A program made the position numbers and the translations under genes. Shown here in pieces: positions 24,645 through 33,464 of a stretch of 64,000 bases of DNA; positions within the stretch are counted from its first letter, which is position 1, and every line of letters starts with the position of its first letter. Source of the stretch: DAOQVR01 sp035341665 (GTDB lineage: Bacteria > Chloroflexota > Anaerolineae > JAAYZQ01); the NCBI GenBank assembly GCA_035341665.1, contig DAOQVR010000001.1, forward strand, positions 62,001-126,000. The letters run 5' to 3'. A model generated the notes under the pieces. The model did not search any database. It saw nothing but the letters and a program-made list of their open reading frames with translations, and had not been told where the DNA came from.

Positions 24645-25816
24645 GTCGGCTCCCCGAATCCTTTCCGCGCATAGTGCCGCGCCTGCGACCGGACCTGCTG
24701 CGCAATCGCCGCCGCCGCATCCGGCCTTGCCATGGCCTTCGCCGCGGAACCCATCTCTCTGAGTAGCGGCTGGTCGGTCAGCATCGCGCGGACGGTTGCG
24801 ACCAGCCTCTCCTGCAGTGAGCCGTCAGCCAGGACGCGGGCCGCGCCATGGCGTTCCATGTAGCGCGCATTGTGCTCCTGGTGCTGGCCGGAGTGGGGGT
24901 AAGGCACCAGGATGGAGGGAAGGCCGGCGGCAGGAAACTCGCCCATGGTCGCCGCGCCGGCTCGAGCCACGGCCAGGTCGGCCGCAACCAGTGCAGTCGG
25001 CATGTCCGAAAGGTAGGCGTGATGCTGGTAACGGTGCCGAAGGCCTTCCGGTAGGAGGCGCGCGGCTTCGCCTACCCACGATGCGTCTAGCTCTCCGCTC
25101 ACGTGGATCACCTGGCACACGGGAAGAAGGTCTGGGAGCCCGGCCACCAAGGCCTGGTTGATCGACCTTGCGCCCCGGCTTCCTCCGAAGACGAGCAATG
25201 CCGGAAGGTCGGGGTCCAGCGAGTAGGTGCGGCGTGCCTGGACCCGATCGGCGCCGAAAATGCCGGGCCGAACCGGATAGCCGGTCACGACAACAGTGCG
25301 TCGACTCAGGTAGGGAATCGACTCCTCACATGTCACAGCAACGACAGCTGCAAGCCGGCTCAGCCAGCGAACGGCAAGGCCCGGCACCACATCGGGCAGA
25401 TAGACCAAGACCGGAACTTGACGAACCCGCGCGGCAAGTGTCACGGGGACGCACGCGTAGCCGCCCGTCACCAGGACTACCTCGGGCTCGATGCGGCGCA
25501 GGATCTTGCCTGCTGCGGCGGTGCTGCCCAGGATTTGGGCCATATTCCGCAGTGCCGTTAGCGGGCCCATGCCGCGCACGCCCCCGGTGGCCAGACCGAT
25601 GAACTCGACTCCCGCGGACCGGACCATCCTGTCTTCGATCCCGCCTCGGCTCCCCACCCACAGGACATCAAAGGGCTCGGCCTTCCGCGCTTGCATCCCT
25701 GGCACGGAAGCCGTGTCCCTCTCCCACGCCGCGTGGCCTGACCGGATACTCTCAATTACTGAGAGGGCGGGGTAGACGTGTCCTCCCGTCCCTCCACCTG
25801 ACACCAGCAGTCTCAC
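24641..25816 (-). CDS. murG: lipid II synthase MurG (GlcNAc transferase)
   Basis: A 391-residue GT-B glycosyltransferase that adds GlcNAc to lipid I at the inner membrane face. The N-terminal glycine loop MRLLVSGGGTGGHVYPAL starts the protein, VTGGYACVPV and the C-domain VFGGSRGARSIN and AGAATMGEF..AGLPSILVPYPHSGQHQEHNAR follow. An insertion (about residues 27-50) after the first helix is longer than in E. coli. Its 5' end overlaps the ftsW 3' end by 65 bases. Confidence 0.97.
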   Translation of the reverse strand: MRLLVSGGGTGGHVYPALSVIESIRSGHAAWERDTASVPGMQARKAEPFDVLWVGSRGGIEDRMVRSAGVEFIGLATGGVRGMGPLTALRNMAQILGSTAAAGKILRRIEPEVVLVTGGYACVPVTLAARVRQVPVLVYLPDVVPGLAVRWLSRLAAVVAVTCEESIPYLSRRTVVVTGYPVRPGIFGADRVQARRTYSLDPDLPALLVFGGSRGARSINQALVAGLPDLLPVCQVIHVSGELDASWVGEAARLLPEGLRHRYQHHAYLSDMPTALVAADLAVARAGAATMGEFPAAGLPSILVPYPHSGQHQEHNARYMERHGAARVLADGSLQERLVATVRAMLTDQPLLREMGSAAKAMARPDAAAAIAQQVRSQARHYARKGFGEPT

Positions 25817-26930
25817 TATCGGGTGCCTCCACTCCGATTGGCTCTCGCGATATGCTGAGGAGGATGCCAGAACCGATCATGCAAGAGATCAGCGAGGAAC
25901 CCCCCAGGCTGATGAACGGCAGCGCAATCCCCGTGAAGGGGATTGTGTTGGTCACTACAGCAAGGTTGATCAGGGCCTGGAAAGATATCCAGCAGGAGAT
26001 CCCGGCTGCGAGCAGCCGCCCAAAGGGATCCCGCGTGCGCCGCACAAGCATGAAGCCCTTGTACGCAATCAGCGCAAAGAGCAGGATGAGAAGAAGGCAG
26101 CCCAAGAGCCCCAGCTCTTCTCCCACGATGGCGAAGATGCTGTCCGTATAGGCTGCAGGGAGCCACTGGTGGCTCATGCGGCCGTTCCCCGGTCCCAGGC
26201 CCAAGAGCCCTCCACTCCCTATCGCGATGATTCCCTGCTTCAGCTGAAAGTTGCTGCTGACAAGTGGGTTGCCCCACGCTTCCTTAAAGGGCGCCAGGCG
26301 TTCCATGGCCGACTCCATGTTCCGCACAACCAGAAAGAAGGCAGCGATGCCGCCCGCAATACCTACAGCAAACTGCATGAGGTCTGCCCCCGCCAGGAAG
26401 AACATGGCGACGGCGACAAGCACGATCACGATTGCTTCAGAGATGTCGGGTTGAGCCATGACGAGTGCTGCCACGACCCCGACAATGATCGTGAAGGGCA
26501 GGAGCCCCACGGGCAGCTTGCGCAGCTGATCGGCCTTCTTGGAGGCCAGCCAGTGGGCGATGTACACGATGAGGGCCAGCTTGGCGAGCTCAACCGGCGA
26601 AACCGAGTCACCAAACAGGTGCCGCCCTTCTCCCTTGTTCACGATCACGACGGCAATCAGAAGGCCGATCGTGACCAGCAGGCCGAGGATCGAGACTTTG
26701 GTGAGGTGACGGTAGTTGATGAGTGCCATCGCTACGAGCCCGACCATGCCGATTCCGGACCACAGCAGCTGGCGCTCAAAGTAGTAGCTTCCTTCATTAA
26801 AGTTCCGGTAGCCCATGGCGAATGTTGAGCTGTACACCATCATGAGCCCTATGGCGATGAGTGCCAGCGTCGTGCCTGCCAATACCCAATCTGGGGCGGA
26901 GCGTGTCTTGGCTTTCGTCGTCTGATTCAT
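25752..26930 (-). CDS. ftsW: lipid II flippase/polymerase FtsW (SEDS family)
   Basis: A 392-residue SEDS protein with about ten membrane helices, the septal peptidoglycan glycosyltransferase partner of FtsI. Motifs include YFERQLLW, SPVELAKLALIVYIAHWLA, MAQPDISEAIVI, QGIIAIGSGGLLGLGPGNGRMSHQWLPAAYTDSIFAIVGEELGLLG and PFTGIALPFISLGGSS. The C-terminal 60 bases are read in two frames because murG begins inside it. ATG 26930 overlaps the murD stop. Confidence 0.96.
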   Translation of the reverse strand: MNQTTKAKTRSAPDWVLAGTTLALIAIGLMMVYSSTFAMGYRNFNEGSYYFERQLLWSGIGMVGLVAMALINYRHLTKVSILGLLVTIGLLIAVVIVNKGEGRHLFGDSVSPVELAKLALIVYIAHWLASKKADQLRKLPVGLLPFTIIVGVVAALVMAQPDISEAIVIVLVAVAMFFLAGADLMQFAVGIAGGIAAFFLVVRNMESAMERLAPFKEAWGNPLVSSNFQLKQGIIAIGSGGLLGLGPGNGRMSHQWLPAAYTDSIFAIVGEELGLLGCLLLILLFALIAYKGFMLVRRTRDPFGRLLAAGISCWISFQALINLAVVTNTIPFTGIALPFISLGGSSLISCMIGSGILLSISREPIGVEAPDSETAGVRWRDGRTRLPRPLSN

Positions 26931-28396
26931 GGAAGCTCCAGTGAGCGAACAAGGTGGCGGAAGTGATCTCCGCGGGCAGCAAAGTCGGGGTAAGCGTCGT
27001 AACTCGTCCCCCCGGGCGAGAGAAGCACCACCTCACCGGTGCCTGTTAGCCGGCTGGCTTGGGCAACCGCCTGCTCGAGGCTCGCGCACCGGTGGATCCG
27101 GCAGCCGCCGCCGGCTGCGGAGGGAGATCGGCGCATCTCCCTCTCAATCAGGTCGGCCGCCTCGCCAAAGAGCACCAGGTGCCGGACCTTGCGCCATACG
27201 AGGGCGGCCAGCTCCGACCAAGGAAGGTGTTTGTCTCTGCCGCCGGCAAGAAGGATGATCGGAACGTCAAATGCCTGCAGCGCCGCCATGGTCCGCTCGG
27301 GCGTGGTCGCAATGCTGTCGTTGTACCACCGAACCCCGCCCGACTCGCGCACAAGCTCCAGCCTATGCTCAACTCCCCGGAAGGTGAACGCGGCACTTCG
27401 TATGGCCTCGACCGGGGCGCCTGCCGAAGCCGCCAGGAGGCTGGCCGCTAGGACATTTGCGGCGTTGTGAGCGCCGAGCAGAGCCAGATCACCCCTACGG
27501 CATATCAAGGTCTCCTGCCCATCAAGCCGGAGCATCAGGCGATCCTCGCTGAGAAACGCTCCTTCCTGGGTCCGCTCGACTAGGCTGAACCAGAGCACAC
27601 GGCGACCGCGGGCTTCGGTGCCCATCGTGCGGGTCACCGGATTGTCCCAGCCGACGATCGCGATATCCCCTGGTGCTTGGTGTGCCAAGATCTCCGCCTT
27701 GGCCGAGATGTAGGCGGCCATGCTCGGGTGCCTGTCCAGATGGTTAGGAGTGACATTGAGGACGGCCGCGATGTGCGGGCTCCAGCCCGACGGAGTCCAC
27801 AGACCGCTGTTGACCAGGGACACCGCTGAGCGCACGCCCCCTGTCGGGGCCCGGGCGAGCAGTTCGAGCTGGAAGCTCGACAGTTCCATGACAACCGCGT
27901 CCGTCGGCTCGATCCCTCCGACTTGGGGCAGGAGCGGCTTGCCGATGTTGCCGCCGATCCAGGTCCGCTGGCCTGCGGCGCGCAGCATCTGCTCGGTGAG
28001 AGCCGTGGTGGTCGTCTTGCCGCTTGACCCGGTGATGCCCACGATCGGAGCAGGGCACAACGCGGTAAAGAGCCGAGTCTCGCTGCTCAAGGGCAGGCCC
28101 TGCTGTCGGGCCGCGACAAGAAGCGGGTTGTCGGCCGGCACGCCAGGGCTGACGAAGACGATGTCAGCCGATTCGAGTAGCTGCAGCGGATGCTCGCCAA
28201 GGACGTAGGTTATTGCCAGGCCCACCAGGGCCGAGAGAGCTGCTCCCAGCTCACCAGCAGCCTTCATATCGGTGACGGTCACTGCCGCACCATGCTCAGC
28301 CAAGTGTCGCGCCAGGGCGGTACCTTCGCGTGCAAGGCCGATCACCAATGCGCGGATACCCGCGTACTTGCGGCGCGCCACGTTCATCTCCGTCAT
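26927..28396 (-). CDS. murD: UDP-N-acetylmuramoylalanine--D-glutamate ligase
   Basis: A 489-residue Mur ligase adding D-Glu. ATP loop GSSGKTTTTAL, NGLW-type SGLWTPSG, NVTPNHLDRH, NAANVLAASLLA and C-terminal WYNDSIATTPERTMAAL with LLAGGRDKHLPW are all diagnostic. ATG 28396, two bases after the mraY stop, is preferred; an in-frame ATG at 28387 is possible. It overlaps ftsW by 4 bases. Confidence 0.96.
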   Translation of the reverse strand: MTEMNVARRKYAGIRALVIGLAREGTALARHLAEHGAAVTVTDMKAAGELGAALSALVGLAITYVLGEHPLQLLESADIVFVSPGVPADNPLLVAARQQGLPLSSETRLFTALCPAPIVGITGSSGKTTTTALTEQMLRAAGQRTWIGGNIGKPLLPQVGGIEPTDAVVMELSSFQLELLARAPTGGVRSAVSLVNSGLWTPSGWSPHIAAVLNVTPNHLDRHPSMAAYISAKAEILAHQAPGDIAIVGWDNPVTRTMGTEARGRRVLWFSLVERTQEGAFLSEDRLMLRLDGQETLICRRGDLALLGAHNAANVLAASLLAASAGAPVEAIRSAAFTFRGVEHRLELVRESGGVRWYNDSIATTPERTMAALQAFDVPIILLAGGRDKHLPWSELAALVWRKVRHLVLFGEAADLIEREMRRSPSAAGGGCRIHRCASLEQAVAQASRLTGTGEVVLLSPGGTSYDAYPDFAARGDHFRHLVRSLELP

Positions 28397-28398
28397 CT

Positions 28399-29469
28399 CT
28401 AGATCAGTGCCAGCGCAATTCCGAGCATTGCGGCCATGATACCTACCAGCCAGAACCTCTGGGTGATCTGGGTCTCGCTCCACCCCAGCACCTGGAAGTG
28501 ATGGTGGAGTGGCGTCATCTTGAAGATGCGCCGTCCGGTTCCCTGGAGCTTGCGGGTGAGCTTGAAGAAACCCACCTGCAGCACAACCGACCCTGCTTCC
28601 GCCACAAAGATGAAACCGATGATGGGAAGCAGAAGCCACTGGAAGGACATGAGAGCCACAACGGCCAAGGTCGCGCCCAGAGCGAGCGAACCGGTGCCGC
28701 CCATGAAGAGCTGCGCAGGATGGGCGTTGAACCAGAGAAAGGCAAACAGTGCTCCCACAATCGTGAAGCAGAAACTCAGCAATGGATTCTGGTGCTGGAG
28801 AAAGGCAATGATCCCAAATGCGATGAAAGCGACCGCCGCAACGGAGCCAGCAAGGCCATCCAGTCCGTCAGCAAAGTTCACTGCGTTCGCCATAGATAGG
28901 ATCACGAACGTGGCCAGCGGGACATAGAGAACGCCTACATCGACAAGATCCGGAATCCCGGGCACTCCTACCCAGTGCAGATCCAGGACGCTGGGGTGAT
29001 TCAACCCGATGGCGGCTGCCAGGGCAAGCAGGAATTGCAGCGGGAACATGATTCGGGCCTTGAGTCCTCCTCCGCCCCCCCAGCGCCTCACCTCGGCAAG
29101 GTCGTCCATGGCACCCAGTGCGCCAAACGCAGCCAGAACAAGCATGGGCAGGAGGATGGACTTGCCGATGAGTGGACTGCCCTCCGCAAAGTTGAAGTAG
29201 GCCAGCACAGCTTTGCCGGCATCAAAGCCGCTGAGGAGATTGGCAAGGTTGAGAACCGTAGTTATGACCAGTATCGGAACCAGGACCATCAGGCCACCCA
29301 TGGTCGGGGTTCCGAGCTTCTCATGGTGAGACTGAGGGAGCTCGACTCGTATCTGTTTGCCGATCCTCCACCGGCGCAGGAGGCGGATCAGGGGAGGGCC
29401 CCAGAACACTGCCAAGATGAAGGAGGCTGTCCCGAGGGCCAGGGCAAAGGGCATTGGTCGAGAGCTCAT
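28399..29469 (-). CDS. mraY: phospho-MurNAc-pentapeptide transferase
   Basis: A 356-residue polytopic membrane enzyme that moves phospho-MurNAc-pentapeptide onto undecaprenyl phosphate (lipid I). Motifs: KLGTPTMGGLMVL, LLxLGAxDD-type GALGAMDDLAE (catalytic Asp pair), NAVNFADGLDGLAGSVA and the cytoplasmic loop FMGGTGSLALGATLA with MTPLHHHFQ near the end. Length and order are normal. It lies between murF and murD. Confidence 0.97.
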   Translation of the reverse strand: MSSRPMPFALALGTASFILAVFWGPPLIRLLRRWRIGKQIRVELPQSHHEKLGTPTMGGLMVLVPILVITTVLNLANLLSGFDAGKAVLAYFNFAEGSPLIGKSILLPMLVLAAFGALGAMDDLAEVRRWGGGGGLKARIMFPLQFLLALAAAIGLNHPSVLDLHWVGVPGIPDLVDVGVLYVPLATFVILSMANAVNFADGLDGLAGSVAAVAFIAFGIIAFLQHQNPLLSFCFTIVGALFAFLWFNAHPAQLFMGGTGSLALGATLAVVALMSFQWLLLPIIGFIFVAEAGSVVLQVGFFKLTRKLQGTGRRIFKMTPLHHHFQVLGWSETQITQRFWLVGIMAAMLGIALALI

Positions 29470-29471
29470 CC

Positions 29472-30944
29472 CTAGCGCTCCTTGGCCCCGCTCACGGACG
29501 AACCGTTGTAGGACGATGTGATGGCTGCGACGATTTCCTCCATGTGCATTGCTCGCGAACCTTTGATCAAGACTGTGTCACCCCTCTGAACGATCCGCTG
29601 GAGCAGGGCAGCGGCCTCCGCATTGTCCGCGGCCATGTGCACCGTGTCTGAGGGCATAGAGGCCAGCAGCGCCTCTTCGCCGATCAACCGGCCCAACACA
29701 CCCACCGTTACAAGCTGGTCTGCGACTTCGCGCGCGCGGCGCCCGACCAGCTTGTGACCTTCGTGCGTAAACGACCCAAGCTCGAGCATCCCTCCAAGGA
29801 CTGCAACTCTGCGGCCGGCAAGCTCCGACAGCAGGTTGAGAGCAGCCAGAGCCGAGGCGGGGCTGGAGTTGTAGGTGTCCTCGATGATGGTCGAGCCCGC
29901 CGGACCCTGGACCACGACGATTCGCAGCTGAGCAGACTGCTCAGACAGGCCGGCTATGATATCCGGCCACCCCTGCCCCTCCACCAGGGCAACGGACGCG
30001 GCAGCCAGTGCGGAGTGCACGGAGTGTCTCCCTAGCATGGGAAGATGGGCCGGCACGCTCCTCCGGCCAAAGCGGAACCGGAAGCGCACTCCTTCGAGAC
30101 CCTGGCTCTCAATCTCGTCTGCCCATAGGTCGGCCTGCGGGCGCAGCCCATAGCCAAAAACACGCGCCCGGGTTGACCCCTGCATCGCCAGCACGCGATC
30201 GTCGTCGACGTTCAGGATCGCTACCCCACCCTCTTCTGCGGGGGGCAGCGAGTCCGGCAGCTCGGACTTGGCCTGGGCTATGCGCTCGACCGTCACTAGC
30301 CGCTCCAGGTGACTGTGCCCCACGTTAGTGACCACGCCGATATGGGGTCGGGCGATTGCGGCCAGCTGTCGAATCTCACCGAGCGCGTACATGCCCATCT
30401 CCAGGACCAGCCGCTCGTGCGTTGCTTCCAACTGCAGTAGGGTGAGTGGAAGCCCTATCTCGTTGTTGTAGTTCCCCTTGCTGTGCAGGGTCCGGTAACT
30501 GCGTCCGAGGATGGCGGCTGTAAGTTCCTTGCAGGTGGTCTTTCCCACCGAGCCGGTGATCGCGACAACGCGAACGGAGCTCCTGTTGCGCCACTCTCCC
30601 GCAGCACGCTGCAGGGCCGCCAGGCTACTTTGTACCACGAGGCATACCGGGGCAGTCACCTCTGACGGGCCGGCCTCAGGCGTGCGCAGATCGATGACCG
30701 AGCCGGGAAAGCCGTCGGGGGCACGCTCTGCCAGGACAGCCACGGCACCCGCAGCAACCGCGGCGAGAGCGAAGTCATGCCCGTCGAGGTGCTCACCGGG
30801 AAGGGCGACAAAGGCGTTACCCGGCTTCACCTCGCGCGAGTCGATGGCAAAGCCGCGTATGGCGATCGCCTCGGCGCCTCCTGGCACCTCCATCGCCGGC
30901 TGCCCTGCTCGGATGCCGACGATGAGGCTCGCTACGGTTTGCAT
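29472..30944 (-). CDS. murF: UDP-MurNAc-tripeptide--D-alanyl-D-alanine ligase
   Basis: A 490-residue Mur ligase adding D-Ala-D-Ala to the tripeptide. SREVKPGNAFVALPGEHLDGHDF gives the uridine-binding domain, ITGSVGKTTCKELTAAIL the ATP loop, HSKGNYNNEIGLPLTLL the MurF signature and EDTYNSSPASALAAL with VAVLGGMLELG the C-domain. No murE lies next to it, although MurE makes its substrate; see findings. The gene follows ftsI by 16 bases. Confidence 0.96.
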   Translation of the reverse strand: MQTVASLIVGIRAGQPAMEVPGGAEAIAIRGFAIDSREVKPGNAFVALPGEHLDGHDFALAAVAAGAVAVLAERAPDGFPGSVIDLRTPEAGPSEVTAPVCLVVQSSLAALQRAAGEWRNRSSVRVVAITGSVGKTTCKELTAAILGRSYRTLHSKGNYNNEIGLPLTLLQLEATHERLVLEMGMYALGEIRQLAAIARPHIGVVTNVGHSHLERLVTVERIAQAKSELPDSLPPAEEGGVAILNVDDDRVLAMQGSTRARVFGYGLRPQADLWADEIESQGLEGVRFRFRFGRRSVPAHLPMLGRHSVHSALAAASVALVEGQGWPDIIAGLSEQSAQLRIVVVQGPAGSTIIEDTYNSSPASALAALNLLSELAGRRVAVLGGMLELGSFTHEGHKLVGRRAREVADQLVTVGVLGRLIGEEALLASMPSDTVHMAADNAEAAALLQRIVQRGDTVLIKGSRAMHMEEIVAAITSSYNGSSVSGAKER

Positions 30945-30960
30945 TCCTATCTCCCACTCA

Positions 30961-32703
30961 CTATGGCTGGCCCTGATTGGCCAGGCGCACGCTGTCAGGC
31001 GGTATCTCTAGATAGAGGAGAAGGCGCTGGGCGATGGCGCGAAAGGTCGGGCCAGCCGTCTGCGTGCCCCACTCCGATGACGTTGGCTTGTCCAGCCTCA
31101 CGAGGATGACGAACTCCGGATCATCGGCCGGTGCGAACCCAATGTAGGATCCAATTGTCAGATTCGGGTCATATCCGTAGGCGGTCGGAATCTGAGCGGT
31201 CGACGACTTTCCAGCGATGCTGTAGCCCGGTATCTGCGCCTTGGTGGCAAAGCTGTCGACCGTGTAGACCATCATCTCCCTCAGCTGCTGTGCAGTGGCC
31301 TCCGAGATCGCACGGCGCGAGATCGTGGTGTTGACCGGCTGTGTCTCGACACCGGAGCCGTCTTCCTTGGGGGTGATGAACTCGCTAACGGCGTGCGGCT
31401 TGACAAGCAGCCCGCCGTTGGCAATTGCCGACACGGCAGTGATCATCTGGATCGGGGTCACCGCGATACCCTGCCCGAAGGAGTTGGTGCCAAGGTCCGA
31501 GGGAAACCAGTTCGAGTCACCAGGCTGCCGGACCATGCCGGACTCCTCGCTGGCGAGGTCAACCCCGGTCAGATTCCCGAAGCCAAAACGCCGGACGTAG
31601 GTGTAAAAATGCTCAGAACCCAGGCGGGTGCTGATCTGGGCACTCACCACGTTGAGTGAGCGTGCGAGGGCCTCCCGAGCTGTGACCCAGTCATGCCCCA
31701 GATAATCCCAGTTGCAGACAGAACGCCCGCCAATCTCCGTACAAGCCGTATCGAAAAAGAGGGTGTCTGGGGCGATCGTACCCAGGTCAAGGGCAGCCGC
31801 CCACGTGATTAGCTTGAACATGGAGCCGGGCTCCCAGATTCCGCTGACGTTTGGATCGTACACGGCCCTGTGTCCCGACGTGGCATAGTCCCTTGGATCG
31901 TAGCTCGGCAGGCTGACGGAGGCGAGGATGGCTCCGGTTTTGGGCTCCATCACTATCACGGCGCCGCTCTCAGCACCATACTCCTTGATTGCCTTCTGTA
32001 GCTCATCCTGCGCGATGTACTGGACATTGAGGTCGACGGTCAGGACCAGGCTTGTTCCTGGCCTTCCCGGGTCCTGCCTCTTTGCCTTCGCAGGGACTGG
32101 CTCACCGCCGGCATCCTGCACATAGGTCGTGCTCCCCTCGACGGGTCTCAGGTCATTGTTGTAGTAGCCTTCGATGCCGTAGAACCCTTCCAGTGTGGAG
32201 TTGACAAAGCCGACAATATACGACGTCAGGTCACCCTGCGGGTAGACTCGTACAGCTCTGGGCACGCACTGGACCCCGGCAAGCTCCAGATCGCGGATGG
32301 CTTCGCCGACCTCCTGCGGCACCTGGCTCTTGAGAGGCACCCAAGCGAGGGTGGTGCTCAGCACGGCAAAGACCTCTTGCTCCGGCAGTTCGAGCAGAGG
32401 GGCGATCAACTTGGTTGTGGTCAATCGCTGAGCAGCGGAGATATACGGCGGATCGGCCGAAATGTCCCACTCGACCATGTCCATGGCGAGCAAGTTGCCT
32501 TTGGCGTCTGTGATGTACCCCCTCGCCGGGACAATGGGCTTTTCCCGTGTCACCTGTGCATCGGACAGCGCCAAGAGCTCGCGGTGCTCCACGACCTGAT
32601 AGCGGATGAGCTGCCCGATGACAACGGAAAACCCAAGGGCCATCAAGAGGGCCAACACCAGGGTGCGCCGCTTGTCAAGGCCTTGACTCAGATCACCAGT
32701 CAT
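30961..32703 (-). CDS. ftsI: septal transpeptidase FtsI/PBP2b-type penicillin-binding protein
   Basis: A 580-residue class B penicillin-binding protein that cross-links septal peptidoglycan. A membrane anchor (about 14-33) is followed by the pedestal domain (RGYITDAKGNLLA) and the transpeptidase domain: SxxK at 294-297 (GSMFK), SxN at 349-351 (SLN) and, at 499-501, K-S-S in IAGKSSTAQ, where the usual third motif is K-T-G. GQGIAVTPIQM precedes it. It is paired in order with ftsL upstream and murF downstream. C321/C330 might form an extracellular disulfide (inference). Confidence 0.94.
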   Translation of the reverse strand: MTGDLSQGLDKRRTLVLALLMALGFSVVIGQLIRYQVVEHRELLALSDAQVTREKPIVPARGYITDAKGNLLAMDMVEWDISADPPYISAAQRLTTTKLIAPLLELPEQEVFAVLSTTLAWVPLKSQVPQEVGEAIRDLELAGVQCVPRAVRVYPQGDLTSYIVGFVNSTLEGFYGIEGYYNNDLRPVEGSTTYVQDAGGEPVPAKAKRQDPGRPGTSLVLTVDLNVQYIAQDELQKAIKEYGAESGAVIVMEPKTGAILASVSLPSYDPRDYATSGHRAVYDPNVSGIWEPGSMFKLITWAAALDLGTIAPDTLFFDTACTEIGGRSVCNWDYLGHDWVTAREALARSLNVVSAQISTRLGSEHFYTYVRRFGFGNLTGVDLASEESGMVRQPGDSNWFPSDLGTNSFGQGIAVTPIQMITAVSAIANGGLLVKPHAVSEFITPKEDGSGVETQPVNTTISRRAISEATAQQLREMMVYTVDSFATKAQIPGYSIAGKSSTAQIPTAYGYDPNLTIGSYIGFAPADDPEFVILVRLDKPTSSEWGTQTAGPTFRAIAQRLLLYLEIPPDSVRLANQGQP

Positions 32704-32718
32704 CTCTGATCCCGTCCC

Positions 32719-33180
32719 CTAGGGGGCCGCCTGGTCTTGGTCCGCCGACGCGCTAAGGCCCACGTCTTGCGCTGAAGGCGTAACCAGTCTGGACAAGACC
32801 TCTTCCGCGGCAGGAGAAGTAAGCGTGCCAGTTCCGTCGGTGAGAATGGGTCGATCCGAGATCACGTACGCCGGACTCTGTAGCCCATAGCCCAGTTCAG
32901 CCGCCCGTGCGGCAAAGCTGCGCGGCGAGGAGGCCTCTGCGATAGAGAACAGCAGGACCCCATTGGAGCGCTCCACTTCACTCAGTGTGTCTTGGCTCAT
33001 CTGAATCTGCCGGTCGGTCGATGCAACCTGGAGAGATACCACAAGGTGCAGCCACCGAAACAGGATGACGATAGATACGAAGCCGATGAAGGCAGCGCGA
33101 AGCGACCAGGCACGATTTGCCGTTTGAGACCGGTTTAGCTTGAATGCCTGAACGGGAACAGGTAGCGATTGGCTGCTCAT
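32719..33180 (-). CDS. ftsL: FtsL-like divisome protein
   Basis: A 153-residue bitopic protein. A short polar N-terminus, one membrane helix (about 29-51) and a heptad-like helical segment (about 52-90) resemble FtsL/DivIC, which complex with FtsQ and activate FtsI-FtsW. Sequence conservation in this family is low, so the call rests on topology, length and the position between rsmH and ftsI. A disordered Thr/Ser/Asp-rich tail of about 40 residues follows. The ribosome site GAGGAGG precedes the ATG, and a perfect consensus promoter lies about 160 bases upstream. Confidence 0.75.
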   Translation of the reverse strand: MSSQSLPVPVQAFKLNRSQTANRAWSLRAAFIGFVSIVILFRWLHLVVSLQVASTDRQIQMSQDTLSEVERSNGVLLFSIAEASSPRSFAARAAELGYGLQSPAYVISDRPILTDGTGTLTSPAAEEVLSRLVTPSAQDVGLSASADQDQAAP

Positions 33181-33340
33181 CTATCCATCCTCCTCAATCT
33201 GGTCTGCCGTCTATCTGCTATGCGCAACCAGCTGGTGTCAACGCAGGCGACAACGCCCTATCTGCCGCCTTCCTACGCTTAGTCATCAATTCAGTCTGTT
33301 TCCATCGGTATTGCCCGGTTCTCTACGCAAAACCACAGGT

Positions 33341-33369
33341 ATTATATCATTAAAGCGACTTCCTGTCAA
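33341..33369 (-). promoter_or_regulatory. perfect-consensus internal promoter before ftsL
   Basis: On the minus strand: TTGACA (33364-33369), exactly 17 bp, TATAAT (33341-33346). All 12 consensus bases match. The predicted start near 33334 leaves about 150 untranslated bases before ftsL. The 284-base gap 33181-33464 holds this promoter and leader and nothing else convincing; a 22-codon frame at 33218-33286 is discussed under findings. Confidence 0.85.
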
Positions 33370-33464
33370 ATCAAACCCGGCTGATCTCAATGAAATGGTG
33401 CGCATAGTCCTTGACGCCTGCACCTTACTTGGTCCCCCGCTCGCCACCGCCGCCCCACGATCAC

